64,000 nt of DNA from Nocardia xishanensis NBRC 101358 (GCF_001613365.1 NZ_BDCF01000008.1:1-64000); one strand, 5' to 3'. Counted from the first letter of the stretch, positions 53,786-62,722 are shown. The notes: generated from the sequence alone by a model not told the origin. Translations and numbers: made by a program.

Positions 53786-54319
53786 ATGGCCCTGATGTCG
53801 CTGCCCGACATGAACCGGTTGCTCGCGGTGTGGGACGGTTCGCTGCCATCGGCGACATCACTGGAACATGCAACCTGCGTCATGCTCACCATGTGGGCGA
53901 GCTACCTCGATCCCGCGAACCTCGGCGACCGGCAGCCAGACGGCCTCGCCAGTGAAGCGACCGGCCTGCAACGCGACATCGCACGTGTGATCGACGACGA
54001 AGTGACCTGGCATCTGGGCAACCGGCCCGACGCGGTGATCCTCGTCGAGGACGACCTCGAGCTCGTCACCGTGGGTGATTTGGTGGGTCGGATCACCATG
54101 CTGGTCGTGTTCCTCGACCAATGGCCGCCGCAGCAAGGCGAATGCCCCGCCGGCCCGGCCTTCCTGGAGTTCGGTCGACGATACGACGCGCTGACAGGCG
54201 CGCTCGTTGCCCGTGATCGTCGCCAGCCTCGCCGCCGCTCCCACGGTGCGCCGCCGATCGCACAACCACGCCGTCTCGAGCTGGGTATCGGCCCTCGGGC
54301 AGGGAAACGGGCGAGGTGA
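53786..54319 (+). CDS. DUF4254-like protein D
   Basis: The 177-residue protein (GTG 53780 is an alternative start) contains LQRDIARVIDDEVTWHLGN, ELVTVGDLVGRITMLVVFLD and LEFGRRYDALTGALVARDRR. These are the same three-motif plan as proteins A-C with a different spacer. Its stop overlaps the next start. Function unknown. Confidence 0.5.
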   Translation: MALMSLPDMNRLLAVWDGSLPSATSLEHATCVMLTMWASYLDPANLGDRQPDGLASEATGLQRDIARVIDDEVTWHLGNRPDAVILVEDDLELVTVGDLVGRITMLVVFLDQWPPQQGECPAGPAFLEFGRRYDALTGALVARDRRQPRRRSHGAPPIAQPRRLELGIGPRAGKRAR

Positions 54320-54795
54320 TGTTCGAGAACTGCCATACTCCCGATGATGTCGTGTGCGTCTATCGCGCGCTCGGGTTCACCGTGACCTGCGTGGGCGGAC
54401 GCGTCGCGCTGATTGCCACCCCGCGGCTGGGTGGGGTCGCTGTGCCTTCCTACCTCGCCCACGGCGTGCGTAGCGGGCTCGACGTCGACGCCACCCCGAC
54501 CACGACGCTGGTCATCGGCCGGTCGCGGTCCGGCCCCGAAACCGAGCAGATATTTCTCGTCGGACCAGCGGCCGGGCGCCGGTTCACCAGTCACGTGCTG
54601 GACCAACTCGATGACGCTGGCGTGCGGATCCTCGATGTCGGTCAACGGATTTGGTTACCGATGACCGATTCCTCGATCGGCTGGAAGTGGCTGGGGACCC
54701 AGCCGAGCCTCGGCATCCGCCTGCCCTCGGCCACCAGCGTGCTCACCGCCGCACACGACCTACTCCTGGCAACGCGGCGCGGCACCCTTCCCTGA
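54319..54795 (+). CDS. Hypothetical protein
   Basis: The 158-residue protein (GTG 54316 alternative) is beta-rich: DVVCVYRALGFTVTCVGGRV, TLVIGRSRSGPETEQIFLVG and RIWLPMTDSSIGWKWLG. No family recognised. It is the last gene with overlap in the 50.4-54.8 kb operon. Confidence 0.45.
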   Translation: MFENCHTPDDVVCVYRALGFTVTCVGGRVALIATPRLGGVAVPSYLAHGVRSGLDVDATPTTTLVIGRSRSGPETEQIFLVGPAAGRRFTSHVLDQLDDAGVRILDVGQRIWLPMTDSSIGWKWLGTQPSLGIRLPSATSVLTAAHDLLLATRRGTLP

Positions 54796-54865
54796 CACCG
54801 CGATTCTCTCTCCCTGCCTCAATCCCTCAGCAGTTTCAGAAGATTCCGAGAGGAGGACTTCCGCA

Positions 54866-54985
54866 GTGACCGTCAACCGCAGCAACGACCCCGCCGCCTC
54901 CGAACCCGGCGAGGACCAGCAGCTGCTCACCGCCGCAACAGTTCGCTCCCACGTCGCGCTCGTCCTCGACACCGATCCTCGGTGA
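54866..54985 (+). CDS. 39-residue small protein
   Basis: GTG 54866 follows AGGAGG with good spacing and opens a 39-codon frame (VNRSNDPAASEPGEDQQLL, SHVALVLDTDPR) ending TGA 54985. It is acidic and probably unstructured at the start. The clear ribosome-binding site is the main support. Confidence 0.4.
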   Translation: MTVNRSNDPAASEPGEDQQLLTAATVRSHVALVLDTDPR

Positions 54986-55053
54986 ACGTCGCCGTATACC
55001 GAGAAACTATCCCGCCCAACACAACCCGTATGCCTGACCAGGAGTTCCACACT

Positions 55054-55200
55054 ATGCGTTTGCGTTTCGTCTTGACCGTCTTGGCCTGCTCGGCCATCAC
55101 CGTCGTCATCGGCGAGCTGATCACCACGATCACCCGCCGACGCGCGCTCACCGACACCTCCAACGTCCTCAGCGGCTACGGCACCGACCACCGCTGCTGA
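55054..55200 (+). CDS. 48-residue single-pass membrane protein
   Basis: ATG 55054 lies after AGGAG and reads MRLRFVLTVLACSAITVVIG, one transmembrane helix or uncleaved signal, then a basic stop (ITRRRAL) and a short tail. In-frame starts at 54982 and 55030 exist but have poorer sites. Function unknown. Confidence 0.45.
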   Translation: MRLRFVLTVLACSAITVVIGELITTITRRRALTDTSNVLSGYGTDHRC

Positions 55201-55271
55201 GCCACAGCCACCGAACTCCATTCACCACCCGCTTTTCCCCAACCCAATCCCCACCAATTTGGAGGAACCCC

Positions 55272-55475
55272 ATGGAAACCGGCACCGTCAGATGGTTCGA
55301 CGAGGCCAAGGGCTTCGGATTCATCGCCAGCGACACCGGCGGCGGGGACGTCTTCGTCCACCACTCCGAAATCCAGGCCGAGGGCTGGCGTTCCCTCCAG
55401 CCAGAACAACGCGTCCAGTTCGTCCGAGGCGAGGGTCGGAAAGGTCCCGCCGCACAGCAGGTTGTGCCGCTGTGA
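55272..55475 (+). CDS. Cold-shock domain protein
   Basis: The 67-residue protein is a CspA-type RNA/DNA chaperone with TGTVRWFDEAKGFGFI (RNP1) and DVFVHHSEI (RNP2). The length is standard. GGAGGAACCCC precedes ATG 55272. It shares a GTGA overlap with the TetR gene, an uncommon pairing that suggests one transcript. Confidence 0.9.
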   Translation: METGTVRWFDEAKGFGFIASDTGGGDVFVHHSEIQAEGWRSLQPEQRVQFVRGEGRKGPAAQQVVPL

Positions 55476-56095
55476 ACCTCGATCAACACCGCCCCGACTG
55501 TGTGCTGGGTGCTGCGGACACCGGCGCTCGCGGCCCCGTCTCCGCGGCCCGCGGCCGTTTGCTGCGTGCGGCGACCGAGTTGCTGTTGACCCGCGGCTAC
55601 GCCGACACCAACGTCGACAGGATCTGCCGAGCTGCCGGGACCAGTCGCAGCAGCTTCGCCCACTACTTCGGCCGCAAACGCCACATCGCTCATGAGGTCG
55701 CCGACACCCTCGCCACCCGTACGACCCACCGCGTCGCGCGGACCGTCGCCCGCGACACCGACCACCTCATCACCATCCTGGCGATCTGGGCGAGTGTGCT
55801 GGTGACCCGACCCGGATGGGTGTCGCTGGAACTCGCCCTGGCCGCCCTCGACGACACCAGCCGCACCGAGGTCAGCGACCGGGTCGCGGTCATCGGTGAT
55901 GCGGTCACCGAACTGATCACCGCCACAGTCAGTTTCGATACTTCCGGGCCGGGGATCGATGTCGACCTGGTGGTGTCGTTCCTGTTGACCGCGGTCATTG
56001 GCATGGCCGTGCAACACGACAACGGTATCGACACAACGATCTCCGGCATCAGACCCCAGATCGAGCTCATCCTGCGCGCTGCCCAACCCAGCTGA
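55472..56095 (+). CDS. TetR-family regulator
   Basis: The 207-residue protein has a TetR DNA-binding domain: SAARGRLLRAATELLLTRGY, then TNVDRICRAAGTSRSSFAHYF (HTH about 48-68) and GRKRHI. The C-terminal ligand domain is helical with no metal or ligand motif I can name. GTG 55472 lies in the cold-shock gene's stop. No palindromic operator is obvious upstream of 55272. Confidence 0.82.
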   Translation: MNLDQHRPDCVLGAADTGARGPVSAARGRLLRAATELLLTRGYADTNVDRICRAAGTSRSSFAHYFGRKRHIAHEVADTLATRTTHRVARTVARDTDHLITILAIWASVLVTRPGWVSLELALAALDDTSRTEVSDRVAVIGDAVTELITATVSFDTSGPGIDVDLVVSFLLTAVIGMAVQHDNGIDTTISGIRPQIELILRAAQPS

Positions 56096-56201
56096 CACCG
56101 GAACGAACTGCTGCACAACACCTTCCGTCGAGCAATTCGTTCTACCAGCCTCCCGACGTGACACGACGCCGCCGCGACCACCACCCATCAGGAACACCAT
56201 T

Positions 56202-56387
56202 ATGGACACCACCGAAACCGACCTTTCTGCCCGCCAGAGCAAGCACCCAAACATCACCGACGCGCTGTTGAGCGAAACGGCGGCCCTGACGATCCCGACC
56301 AGCGCTGATCTCGAACACCTGCACGCGACGCTGTCCGGCTTGCGCGCCGAACTCGACCGGGTGGTCACCCGGCCTTGCCCGGCGTAG
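56202..56387 (+). CDS. Small hypothetical protein
   Basis: The 61-residue protein starts MDTTETDLSARQSKHPNITD. Its second half (SADLEHLHATLSGLRAELDR) is a helix. The last codons fall in direct repeat B. It lies just before the methyltransferase gene; no family recognised. Confidence 0.4.
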   Translation: MDTTETDLSARQSKHPNITDALLSETAALTIPTSADLEHLHATLSGLRAELDRVVTRPCPA

Positions 56388-56474
56388 CGGACGGGGAGAC
56401 AAGCAGTGGCTTACAGCGAGGTCGACCCGTTATGGGTCCGCGCCGATATCCCGCAGTCGGCGCGGATCTGGAAC
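56366..56474 (+). repeat. Direct repeat B, copy 2
   Basis: It matches 42670-42778. This copy is in its natural context, spanning the end of the small upstream gene and the first 23 codons of the methyltransferase. Confidence 0.8.
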
Positions 56475-57215
56475 TACTGGATGGGCGGCAAGGACTACTA
56501 CGAGATCGATCGCATCGTCGGCGAGGAATGCCGCGCGATCTACCCCGACGTCACCGCCATCGCCCGCCAGTCCCAGCAGTTCCTCGCCCGCACCGTCATC
56601 TACCTCACCGCCGAGGCCGGGGTGCGGCAGTTCATCGACATCGGCTGCGGCCTGCCCGCGCTCTACAACACCCACTCGATCGCTCAGGGGATCGCACCGG
56701 AATCCCGAATCGTCTATGTCGATCACGACCCGCTGGTGCTGACCCACGCACGCGCGATGCTGACCAGCACCACTCCAGAAGGGTTCACCTTCCCCCTCGA
56801 CGTCGACTTCCACGACACCGACCGGATGCTCGCCGACTCAAAAATAGTGCTGGACTTCGGCAAACCTATTGCGGTGATGTTCATGGGAGTACTCGGCTAC
56901 GCGAAAAACTACGACCTAGCGCGGCAGATCGTGCGCACCGTCACCGACCTCGTCCCCTCGGGCAGCTACCTCGCGCTGTGGGACGGCACCGACGACCACC
57001 CCGACTACATCCGAATGTGTGAGCACTACAACCGATCCGGCGCAGTGCCCTACACACCCCGCACCCGCCAGCAATTCCACAAACTGTTCGACGGTTGGGA
57101 GTTCGTCGACCCCGGCCTCGTAGCGATCAACCAGTGGAGACCCCCATCCACCGAAATCGGGCAGGCGACACCGCTACCCGCTTGCGGCGCGCTCGCACAT
57201 CTCCCCGCCCGATGA
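56406..57215 (+). CDS. SAV2177-family SAM-dependent methyltransferase
   Basis: The 269-residue protein matches the actinomycete SAV2177/DUF574 family: DIPQSARIWNYWMGGKDYYE, FIDIGCGLPAL (SAM site), VYVDHDPLV, FMGVLGYAKNY and GSYLALWDGTDD. The family is predicted to be O-methyltransferase-like, but substrates are unknown. These genes are numerous in Nocardia and often flank XRE regulators. The stop overlaps the next start (ATGA). Confidence 0.85.
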   Translation: MAYSEVDPLWVRADIPQSARIWNYWMGGKDYYEIDRIVGEECRAIYPDVTAIARQSQQFLARTVIYLTAEAGVRQFIDIGCGLPALYNTHSIAQGIAPESRIVYVDHDPLVLTHARAMLTSTTPEGFTFPLDVDFHDTDRMLADSKIVLDFGKPIAVMFMGVLGYAKNYDLARQIVRTVTDLVPSGSYLALWDGTDDHPDYIRMCEHYNRSGAVPYTPRTRQQFHKLFDGWEFVDPGLVAINQWRPPSTEIGQATPLPACGALAHLPAR

Positions 57216-57451
57216 GTCCAGGCGACCGAATGACGAACAGACCAGCGCGGCGGATGACGACGTTGCTCGCGCGATTCGGCCGTGCAGTGATGGCCGACCA
57301 CCCCCGCTACCGCGGCCCGAACAGAGAACTCACCGACGACGACGAAGTCGATCGGCACACACTGCCGCCATGGATGTGGCCCGACTCGCCCCGATCGAAC
57401 AACGCAACCCCAACCACATCAACCACACCCGAGGAATCTCCCCGGCAGTGA
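57212..57451 (+). CDS. Small hypothetical protein
   Basis: The 79-residue protein starts in the methyltransferase stop. A basic first half (RPARRMTTLLARFGRAVMAD) leads to a charged middle (NRELTDDDEVDRHTLPPWMW) and a Thr/Pro tail. Coupling supports translation. Function unknown. Confidence 0.45.
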   Translation: MSPGDRMTNRPARRMTTLLARFGRAVMADHPRYRGPNRELTDDDEVDRHTLPPWMWPDSPRSNNATPTTSTTPEESPRQ

Positions 57452-57521
57452 CGGCGTCGCGCCGAAATACGTTTCCCACCCAGCATTTCGTTCCCACATG
57501 CCCTGAAAGGAGTCATCGACC

Positions 57522-58022
57522 ATGCCGGAGGTTGTACTCGAGTCTTCCGCTGAGCAGCGACCCGATCCCGCCCGTTCCTGCATCTTCTGCCGTCCCGCGG
57601 ATCCAGAGATGAACACCGTCCTGGCCCGTAGCCGTCGCTGGTACGCCCGCTGGGACAACTTCCCCGCCCAACCAGGCCACCTCAAGCTCGTCCCCTTCCG
57701 CCACATCCCGTCGTTCTTCGACCTCACCAGCCAGGAAATGCACGACCTGCGCGCCATCGCGCGCTCCGCGCGATCACTGCTCCACGACCGGTTCCGACCC
57801 GACGGCTACACCATCGGAATCAACGACGGTCAAGCCGCCGGAGCCAGCATCACCCACCTGCACATCCACATCATCCCCCGCTGGCACGGCGACCTCCCCA
57901 ACCCTCGTGGCGGCATCCGCCGACTGTTCCCCCACTGCGACGACGCACTCGACCAAGCCGCAGCAGCAACACCCGATGCCCGACCGGCCGAGGCGAACAG
58001 CCCCACAGACGAGCACCGATGA
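57522..58022 (+). CDS. HIT-domain hydrolase
   Basis: The 166-residue protein is a histidine-triad protein with SCIFCR (metal-site cysteines), HLKLVPFRHIPSFFDL and the triad HLHIHIIPR. It would hydrolyse a nucleotide phosphoramidate or dinucleoside polyphosphate, or act as a transferase. It is the second HIT domain in the window, after the fusion protein at 30445. The C-terminus extends about 20 residues beyond the usual end. The stop overlaps an ATG in frame with the NYN gene. Confidence 0.85.
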   Translation: MPEVVLESSAEQRPDPARSCIFCRPADPEMNTVLARSRRWYARWDNFPAQPGHLKLVPFRHIPSFFDLTSQEMHDLRAIARSARSLLHDRFRPDGYTIGINDGQAAGASITHLHIHIIPRWHGDLPNPRGGIRRLFPHCDDALDQAAAATPDARPAEANSPTDEHR

Positions 58023-58273
58023 TCCCGACCGAACCCAGCGATCACCCGTCGCGGTGCTTCCCAACGGGCAATCACCCCGGGGCTGCGACGATGCACGCCG
58101 GGAGCCGATGCGGGCGGCACTGTGCAGCAATGGCATCCGGGGAGCATCGAACAGCAACTCATCACAGAGACTTTCGAACAGCCGCCGGACGCCTACTCAT
58201 CACCCTCGGTCGGCGACTGACCGGCGATCCGACACGACCGCGCGAGTGCGACTCCCCACCGCCCGGGTTCACG

Positions 58274-59031
58274 ATGGGCGAACGTGGCACCGTGGCCGTG
58301 CTGATCGACGCCGACAACGCATCGCCCACGAGAATCGGCGCCGTGCTCAAAGCGGTCGACTGCTACGGTATCGCCCACATCAAACGCGCCTACGGAGACT
58401 GGAGCCGACCACACCTGAGCGGATGGCGCGCGCCGATGCTCGCCTACTCGATCCGACCCATGCACCACCCGAACTGGACCACCGGCAAGAACTCGACCGA
58501 TCTCGCCATGACCGTGGACGCGATGGATCTGCTCCACACCGGCAACGTCGCCTCGTTCGTCCTGGTGACCAGCGACGCCGACTTCACCGGACTAGCGATG
58601 CGTATCCGTGAATCCGGGTTGCCGCGTCTACGGATTCGGCGAGGCCAAAACCCCGAAACCGTTCATCACCGCATGCCACCAGTTCACCGACATCATCGAA
58701 CTCACAACCGCCACCCGCAAAACCCCCGACCAGCTAATCGTCAGCCCACTCCGACGAACGGCGCTGCACCGGACCCACTCCAGCTCGACCCGAATGTCAT
58801 CGCCGCGCGCTACGCGCCGCGGTCGACCACGCGGCCGACGGCGACGGATGGGCTCACCTCGGCGCCGTGGGAGATGTCCTCAAAACCCATCACGGCATCA
58901 CAGCGAAAAGCTACGGGCCCAGCAAATTCGGGGATTTCGTCAAAGCAAGCGCTCTGTTCGAGATTCGGAAACGTAGCCCCGGCAACGGCAAACCGAAAGT
59001 CACCTACATCCGCAACAAGCCCCATGCCTAG
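58274..59031 (+). pseudogene. NYN-LOTUS (OST-HTH) gene with frameshifts
   Basis: ATG 58274 opens a NYN (LabA-like) RNase domain: TVAVLIDADNASPTRIG, NSTDLAMTVDAMDLLH and FVLVTSDADFTGLAMRIRES, with the acidic residues of the PIN-like active site. An extra base near 58617 moves the frame to CRVYGFGEAKTPKPF. The reading then shifts again near 58740 and 58805, ending with an OST-HTH/LOTUS domain (DGWAHLGAVGDVLKTHHG, KFGDFVKASALFEI) to TAG 59031. Three indels in 450 bases point to decay or poor sequence. Confidence 0.6.
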
Positions 59032-59076
59032 GCTCCAACCGCTGCCGGAGCGCCGCGCCCCGAAACGCGGGAGCAA

Positions 59077-59724
59077 TCAGTAGAACACGGTGTGCTGATC
59101 AGGGTGCAGCCAGTGCTGGTGCATCATACTGATCTGGCTTTCCAGGATGCGCGTAGTCGACAAGGGAGGCAGCTGATCGATTCGAAACCAGCCGATGTCG
59201 AGGGTTTCCAGCGGGTCTGGGGTGCCGCTGTCATCGACGACATCGCATAGGAAGTACATCTTCAACGCTGAACAGCAGCCGCGGCTGGTGTCCTTGGATG
59301 TCGCGGTCCAGTGCGGCGACGAGCTTGCGGGCACGCACGACAAGGCCCGCTTCTTCTCGCACTTCCTTCTCGACGGCCTGGGCGGTGGATTCGCCCGCGT
59401 CGCACCATCCCCCGGGTGGTGCCCACCGCTGGTCTTGGCGGTCCTGGATCAGCAGGATGCGGCCGAGGGCGTCGAACACACCGGCTCGGACATCGACCTT
59501 GGGGGTGCTGTAGCCGGTCTCGGCAGCGAGGATCGCCGCCAGCTGCTGCGGTGATCGGCCGCTGACCGTTGCCAGTAGCTCAGCGGCAAGCTTCTGGGTT
59601 TCGGTGTAGCGCTGGTGGTCGAATGCGTCGTGGCCGTGGGTGAGACACGATTTTGCGCGATGTCGGCGAGGCGTTGGCCGATGCGCAGCATGTCGGCTTC
59701 CACCGAGTCGCCGGTGTTGCCCAT
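59077..59724 (-). pseudogene. NUDIX hydrolase with two frameshifts
   Basis: ATG 59724 with a GGAGG site six bases upstream opens GNTGDSVEADMLRIGQRLAD. Near 59650 the frame shifts to DAFDHQRYTETQKLAAELLA, then a Nudix box (GGWCDAGESTAQAVEKEVRE, then EAG). A second shift near 59250 leads to LKMYFLCDVVDDSGTPDPLE and the end at 59077. The original was a Nudix enzyme with an N-terminal helical extension, as in ADP-ribose-type hydrolases. Confidence 0.6.
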
Positions 59725-59937
59725 GGTGTCCTCCAGCGGTGCCGTGGTGGGGTCAGGGGTGCGGGGTGAGTCGGTAGGTTTGAGTGTCGCGAGCAGGGAA
59801 AATCCCACGCGTTGTGCATCACCGCGGGTGTCGGTGACGTCGACGGAGCGTACTCCTGCCCCGGGTGGTCAGGTTGGCTTTGGTCGTGAAATCTGGCGGG
59901 ACCTCAAGATCGAGGGAACTCCACACGACTACGGGGC

Positions 59938-60246
59938 ATGATCCTGATGCAGGCTCGTGAGAACTGGCACGATGTTGCCGACCAGATCGCCTGGTGCTCT
60001 GCGTTCGTTCCGATGATCTCTGCCATCTTGTATCAGCTAGTCGGCTGGCTCCGAGACTGGCAACAGCGCTTGATGCTTCGCACGATCATCCGCCACACAC
60101 CTTGCGGCAGCTCGGTTGTGTGCAGCTCGCGCCGCTCTGCTGGGACCTCGTGGACGATCACGGTGAAGGTCGGTAATGGTTCTCCTCAGCGTCGCTGCTC
60201 GTCTGTCTCCGCTCCGACCTCACCCCGAAAGATGCCGTCTCGATGA
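59938..60246 (+). CDS. Possible small membrane protein before sigma factor
   Basis: The 102-codon frame starts MILMQARENW and has one hydrophobic stretch (CSAFVPMISAILYQLVGWL). Its end is Ser/Arg-rich and looks out of frame. Its stop overlaps the sigma-factor start as ATGA, which favours a real or recently real gene. Weakly supported. Confidence 0.3.
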   Translation: MILMQARENWHDVADQIAWCSAFVPMISAILYQLVGWLRDWQQRLMLRTIIRHTPCGSSVVCSSRRSAGTSWTITVKVGNGSPQRRCSSVSAPTSPRKMPSR

Positions 60247-60878
60247 CAGATCGCAATCCCTCCTCCGAGGAGGACAAGTACTACCGGATCGTTAAACGCT
60301 ACGCCCCGAGAGTCTTTCGCTACGCCATGAAGTCTTTCCGTGGTGACACCGATCGAGCTCATGACATCGTCCAACAGGTCTTCTTCGCAGTCTGGCAACA
60401 GTACGACCGGGACTTCCTGGGCCGCGAGGAGAGTCGAATCGAAAAGTTGATCATGCGCATCGCAAGCTGCCGCATCAAGGACGCCTGGCGTCGCGACACC
60501 CGCGGTACCGTCTCGACCTTCGAGCACCTCGACAGTGCGATCCCGATGTTCGCCCGCTCGATCGACATGCGAACCCCCGAGGAGCGAGTCCTCAGCAACG
60601 ACGAACTCGAACACTTCCGAGAGGCGTTGATGCACAACCTGACCGAGACCGAATACCGCGTCGCCCTGCTGGCCTGGGACGAAGGCCGGTCCGACAGCGA
60701 GATCGCCCAAATCCTCGGCAGAACGGTCTCCACGGTGCATTCACACAAGAGCAGAGCACGCAAGAAGATCCAGGCGATGGTCCATCGCGGTGACCACCGC
60801 ATCGCGTTCGACCCCGCCGAAACAGGCGGCCCTACAACGTCATTGGCCCCAAAGGGCCGAGGAGAGGCATCAGCATGA
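60243..60878 (+). CDS. ECF-type RNA polymerase sigma factor
   Basis: The 211-residue protein has sigma region 2 (HDIVQQVFFAVWQQYDRDFL) and region 4 (SEIAQILGRTVSTVHSHKSR) joined by a linker. A C-terminal tail of about 30 residues lacks a SnoaL or anti-sigma fold. It would direct transcription of a small regulon. The next gene starts inside its stop, so that gene may encode its regulator, although it lacks a zinc-anti-sigma motif. Confidence 0.82.
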   Translation: MTDRNPSSEEDKYYRIVKRYAPRVFRYAMKSFRGDTDRAHDIVQQVFFAVWQQYDRDFLGREESRIEKLIMRIASCRIKDAWRRDTRGTVSTFEHLDSAIPMFARSIDMRTPEERVLSNDELEHFREALMHNLTETEYRVALLAWDEGRSDSEIAQILGRTVSTVHSHKSRARKKIQAMVHRGDHRIAFDPAETGGPTTSLAPKGRGEASA

Positions 60879-61459
60879 CCATCGAAGCGGAAAGGACAAC
60901 ACCGAGCTCCATCTCCATCCGGCAGGCATTCCGCGAACTCGACAGTTACCTGACCGAGCAGAACCCGGCCTATCACTACGATGACGCTGACGATCTGGCT
61001 GAACTCAAACGCCGGATCAGCGCAGCTACCGAGCCATATCTGGGCAACCAGAGACAGACCGCGGATTGCATCGACATCGCTCTGACACCCGGCATCGTTG
61101 ACCCCCACGTCCGCGCACTCATCATCGCCTACGCCGAGTCCTTGGATGTCACGGCGCTGCGGATCACCAACCCCAGCTCGGCCTTGTTCGCCGCCAGGCT
61201 CGCCGACGGTATCCATGGCCAACGATGGATCCTGAGTTGGCTGCCCGGAAAGTTCCTCACACGCGAGCAAGTGATCAGCGCGATGGTTCTCGACCAAATC
61301 CTCATCGATCACGAACTCGACAGCACCACCATGCTTCAGGCCATGCGGCTACTTGCCGCGACCCTGGACCTGCCGCTCGAGGACATCCTCGCCCGCATCT
61401 CGATGGCGAAAAAGCACGCAACAAACATGGACACCGGCGGGTGGGTCGCCTACGGGTGA
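60875..61459 (+). CDS. Hypothetical protein coupled to the sigma factor
   Basis: The 194-residue soluble helical protein contains IRQAFRELDSYLTEQNPAYH, LFAARLADGIHGQRWILSWL and LQAMRLLAATLDLPLEDILA. No HxxxCxxC zinc motif or membrane helix is present, so it is not a typical anti-sigma factor. ATGA overlap with the sigma gene implies a linked role. Confidence 0.55.
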   Translation: MTIEAERTTPSSISIRQAFRELDSYLTEQNPAYHYDDADDLAELKRRISAATEPYLGNQRQTADCIDIALTPGIVDPHVRALIIAYAESLDVTALRITNPSSALFAARLADGIHGQRWILSWLPGKFLTREQVISAMVLDQILIDHELDSTTMLQAMRLLAATLDLPLEDILARISMAKKHATNMDTGGWVAYG

Positions 61460-61482
61460 AAACGACGCGTGGTGACCGTGGC

Positions 61483-61961
61483 ATCGACACCGCGGTCACC
61501 ACGAAACGTTCACCCGAACTGGCCCCTCATCACCGGCGCCGCGCATGCGGAATCGTCTGCCCCCGAGCCAATTCCATCGCCGCAGCACGTCGAGGCGGAT
61601 CCCGCGTGAACAGTGCGACAGGAATCGCGAGCACACCCCCAGCCCGGACTAGCGCGTCGGCGCACTTCACGAAAGCGACGCGGTACTCGGGCACGACCTG
61701 GCCATCCGGCCCGCGTGAGACCTTTTATGCGCCAGCACCTTTCGGATCGCTGACCGCAGCCACGAGTTCGGTGACGGAGAAATGCAGTCCGGCACCAGCA
61801 TCGGTGGCGTACCCGATCGAAACGGGTCCAGAGGCGATGTATTCGTGGAAATGCTCGCGGCGATCGCGATGGTGCACTGCATTCGCGTACGGGAGGAATC
61901 CCAGGCCGTTGTCGAACGGTCGAATCCCGCCCGTAGGAGTCGGTAGTTCCGGCTTGGAACC
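61483..61961 (+). repeat. Mosaic of repeats C and D, copies 2
   Basis: 61483-61666 matches 43822-44003 and 61692-61961 matches 46121-46390. Only about 25 bases separate the two pieces here, but 2.1 kb separates them at 43-46 kb. Neither piece holds a complete gene: the second is a broken peptidase E fragment. The mosaic is a recombination scar. Confidence 0.8.
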
Positions 61962-61986
61962 GTCGAGGCACTCGGCCCAGGCCGTG

Positions 61987-62409
61987 TCATCGGCCGACGT
62001 ACCAGCATTCGTAGTTGCGCAGCGACGCCATGAGCTGGCGCCATTCCGGTACGGGATGGGGTGCGCTGGCGATCGGAGCATGGACTGCGTGAGCGCCCGC
62101 GACGACAACGCTTTCGAGGGAGTGCCAGCACTCCTGGTGCCCGCAGTTCGCGCAGATGTTCGGGTTGAAGCTGCGTCCGCGCTCACGCCGTTGCCCCAGT
62201 AGCGTCGCCACGTCGGGTCGGCCGGCGGCCGTCAGTACGCTGCGTGCGATGTGCACGGGGAGTTCTTGGTCGGTCGCGACCGCTTCGACCATGCCGTCTC
62301 GTCCGAGCGCGCGCGCTTCGACGGCCCACACCCATTGTTGTTCGCTTCCGCACCGGTCGCAGCGGTGCGGGAACCCCAGGACATCGATGAGCAGTGTTGA
62401 TTTCCCCAT
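61987..62409 (-). CDS. Zinc-knuckle hypothetical protein
   Basis: The 140-residue protein starts at ATG 62409. It has CDRCGSEQQWVWAVEAR near the start and CANCGHQECWH near residue 103, probably one zinc site built from two halves. The middle (VATDQELPVHIARSVLTAAG) is helical. No family recognised. It sits in line with the GNAT and peptide deformylase on the minus strand. Confidence 0.5.
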   Translation of the reverse strand: MGKSTLLIDVLGFPHRCDRCGSEQQWVWAVEARALGRDGMVEAVATDQELPVHIARSVLTAAGRPDVATLLGQRRERGRSFNPNICANCGHQECWHSLESVVVAGAHAVHAPIASAPHPVPEWRQLMASLRNYECWYVGR

Positions 62410-62470
62410 GGACAGAGACTGCCATGCGGTCACGCCTTGCCGGTCGCGATCGGCTCGAGCCCGAATGCGA

Positions 62471-62722
62471 TCACCCGCGCGTCAACTGCCTTCCTACTGG
62501 AGCTCGAATAGCCTTGCGCCACTGATCAACCGTGCTCAACCCCGCTCGCTGCTCCAGTTCGGCGGGCGTGGTGGTCGGCACGTCGATCACCGTGGTCGAC
62601 GGCGGCCCCAACTCCTGCATGCCGGCGCGGACAGCCGACCAGGACAGCGAGTTGGCGCTGACCGCCGCGAGCGCGGCCGCGGATGCGGCAGGGAATCCCC
62701 GGTCGTCGGCCAGCCCCGGCAA
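62471..62722 (-). CDS. Possible gene fragment
   Basis: The 83-codon minus-strand reading has strong codon-position GC bias and a sensible sequence (LAAVSANSLSWSAVRAGMQE, VPTTTPAELEQRAGLSTVDQ). The opposite strand does not look coding. The start ATG has no good ribosome-binding site, so it may be the 3' part of a lost gene. Family unknown. Confidence 0.35.
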   Translation of the reverse strand: MPGLADDRGFPAASAAALAAVSANSLSWSAVRAGMQELGPPSTTVIDVPTTTPAELEQRAGLSTVDQWRKAIRAPVGRQLTRG

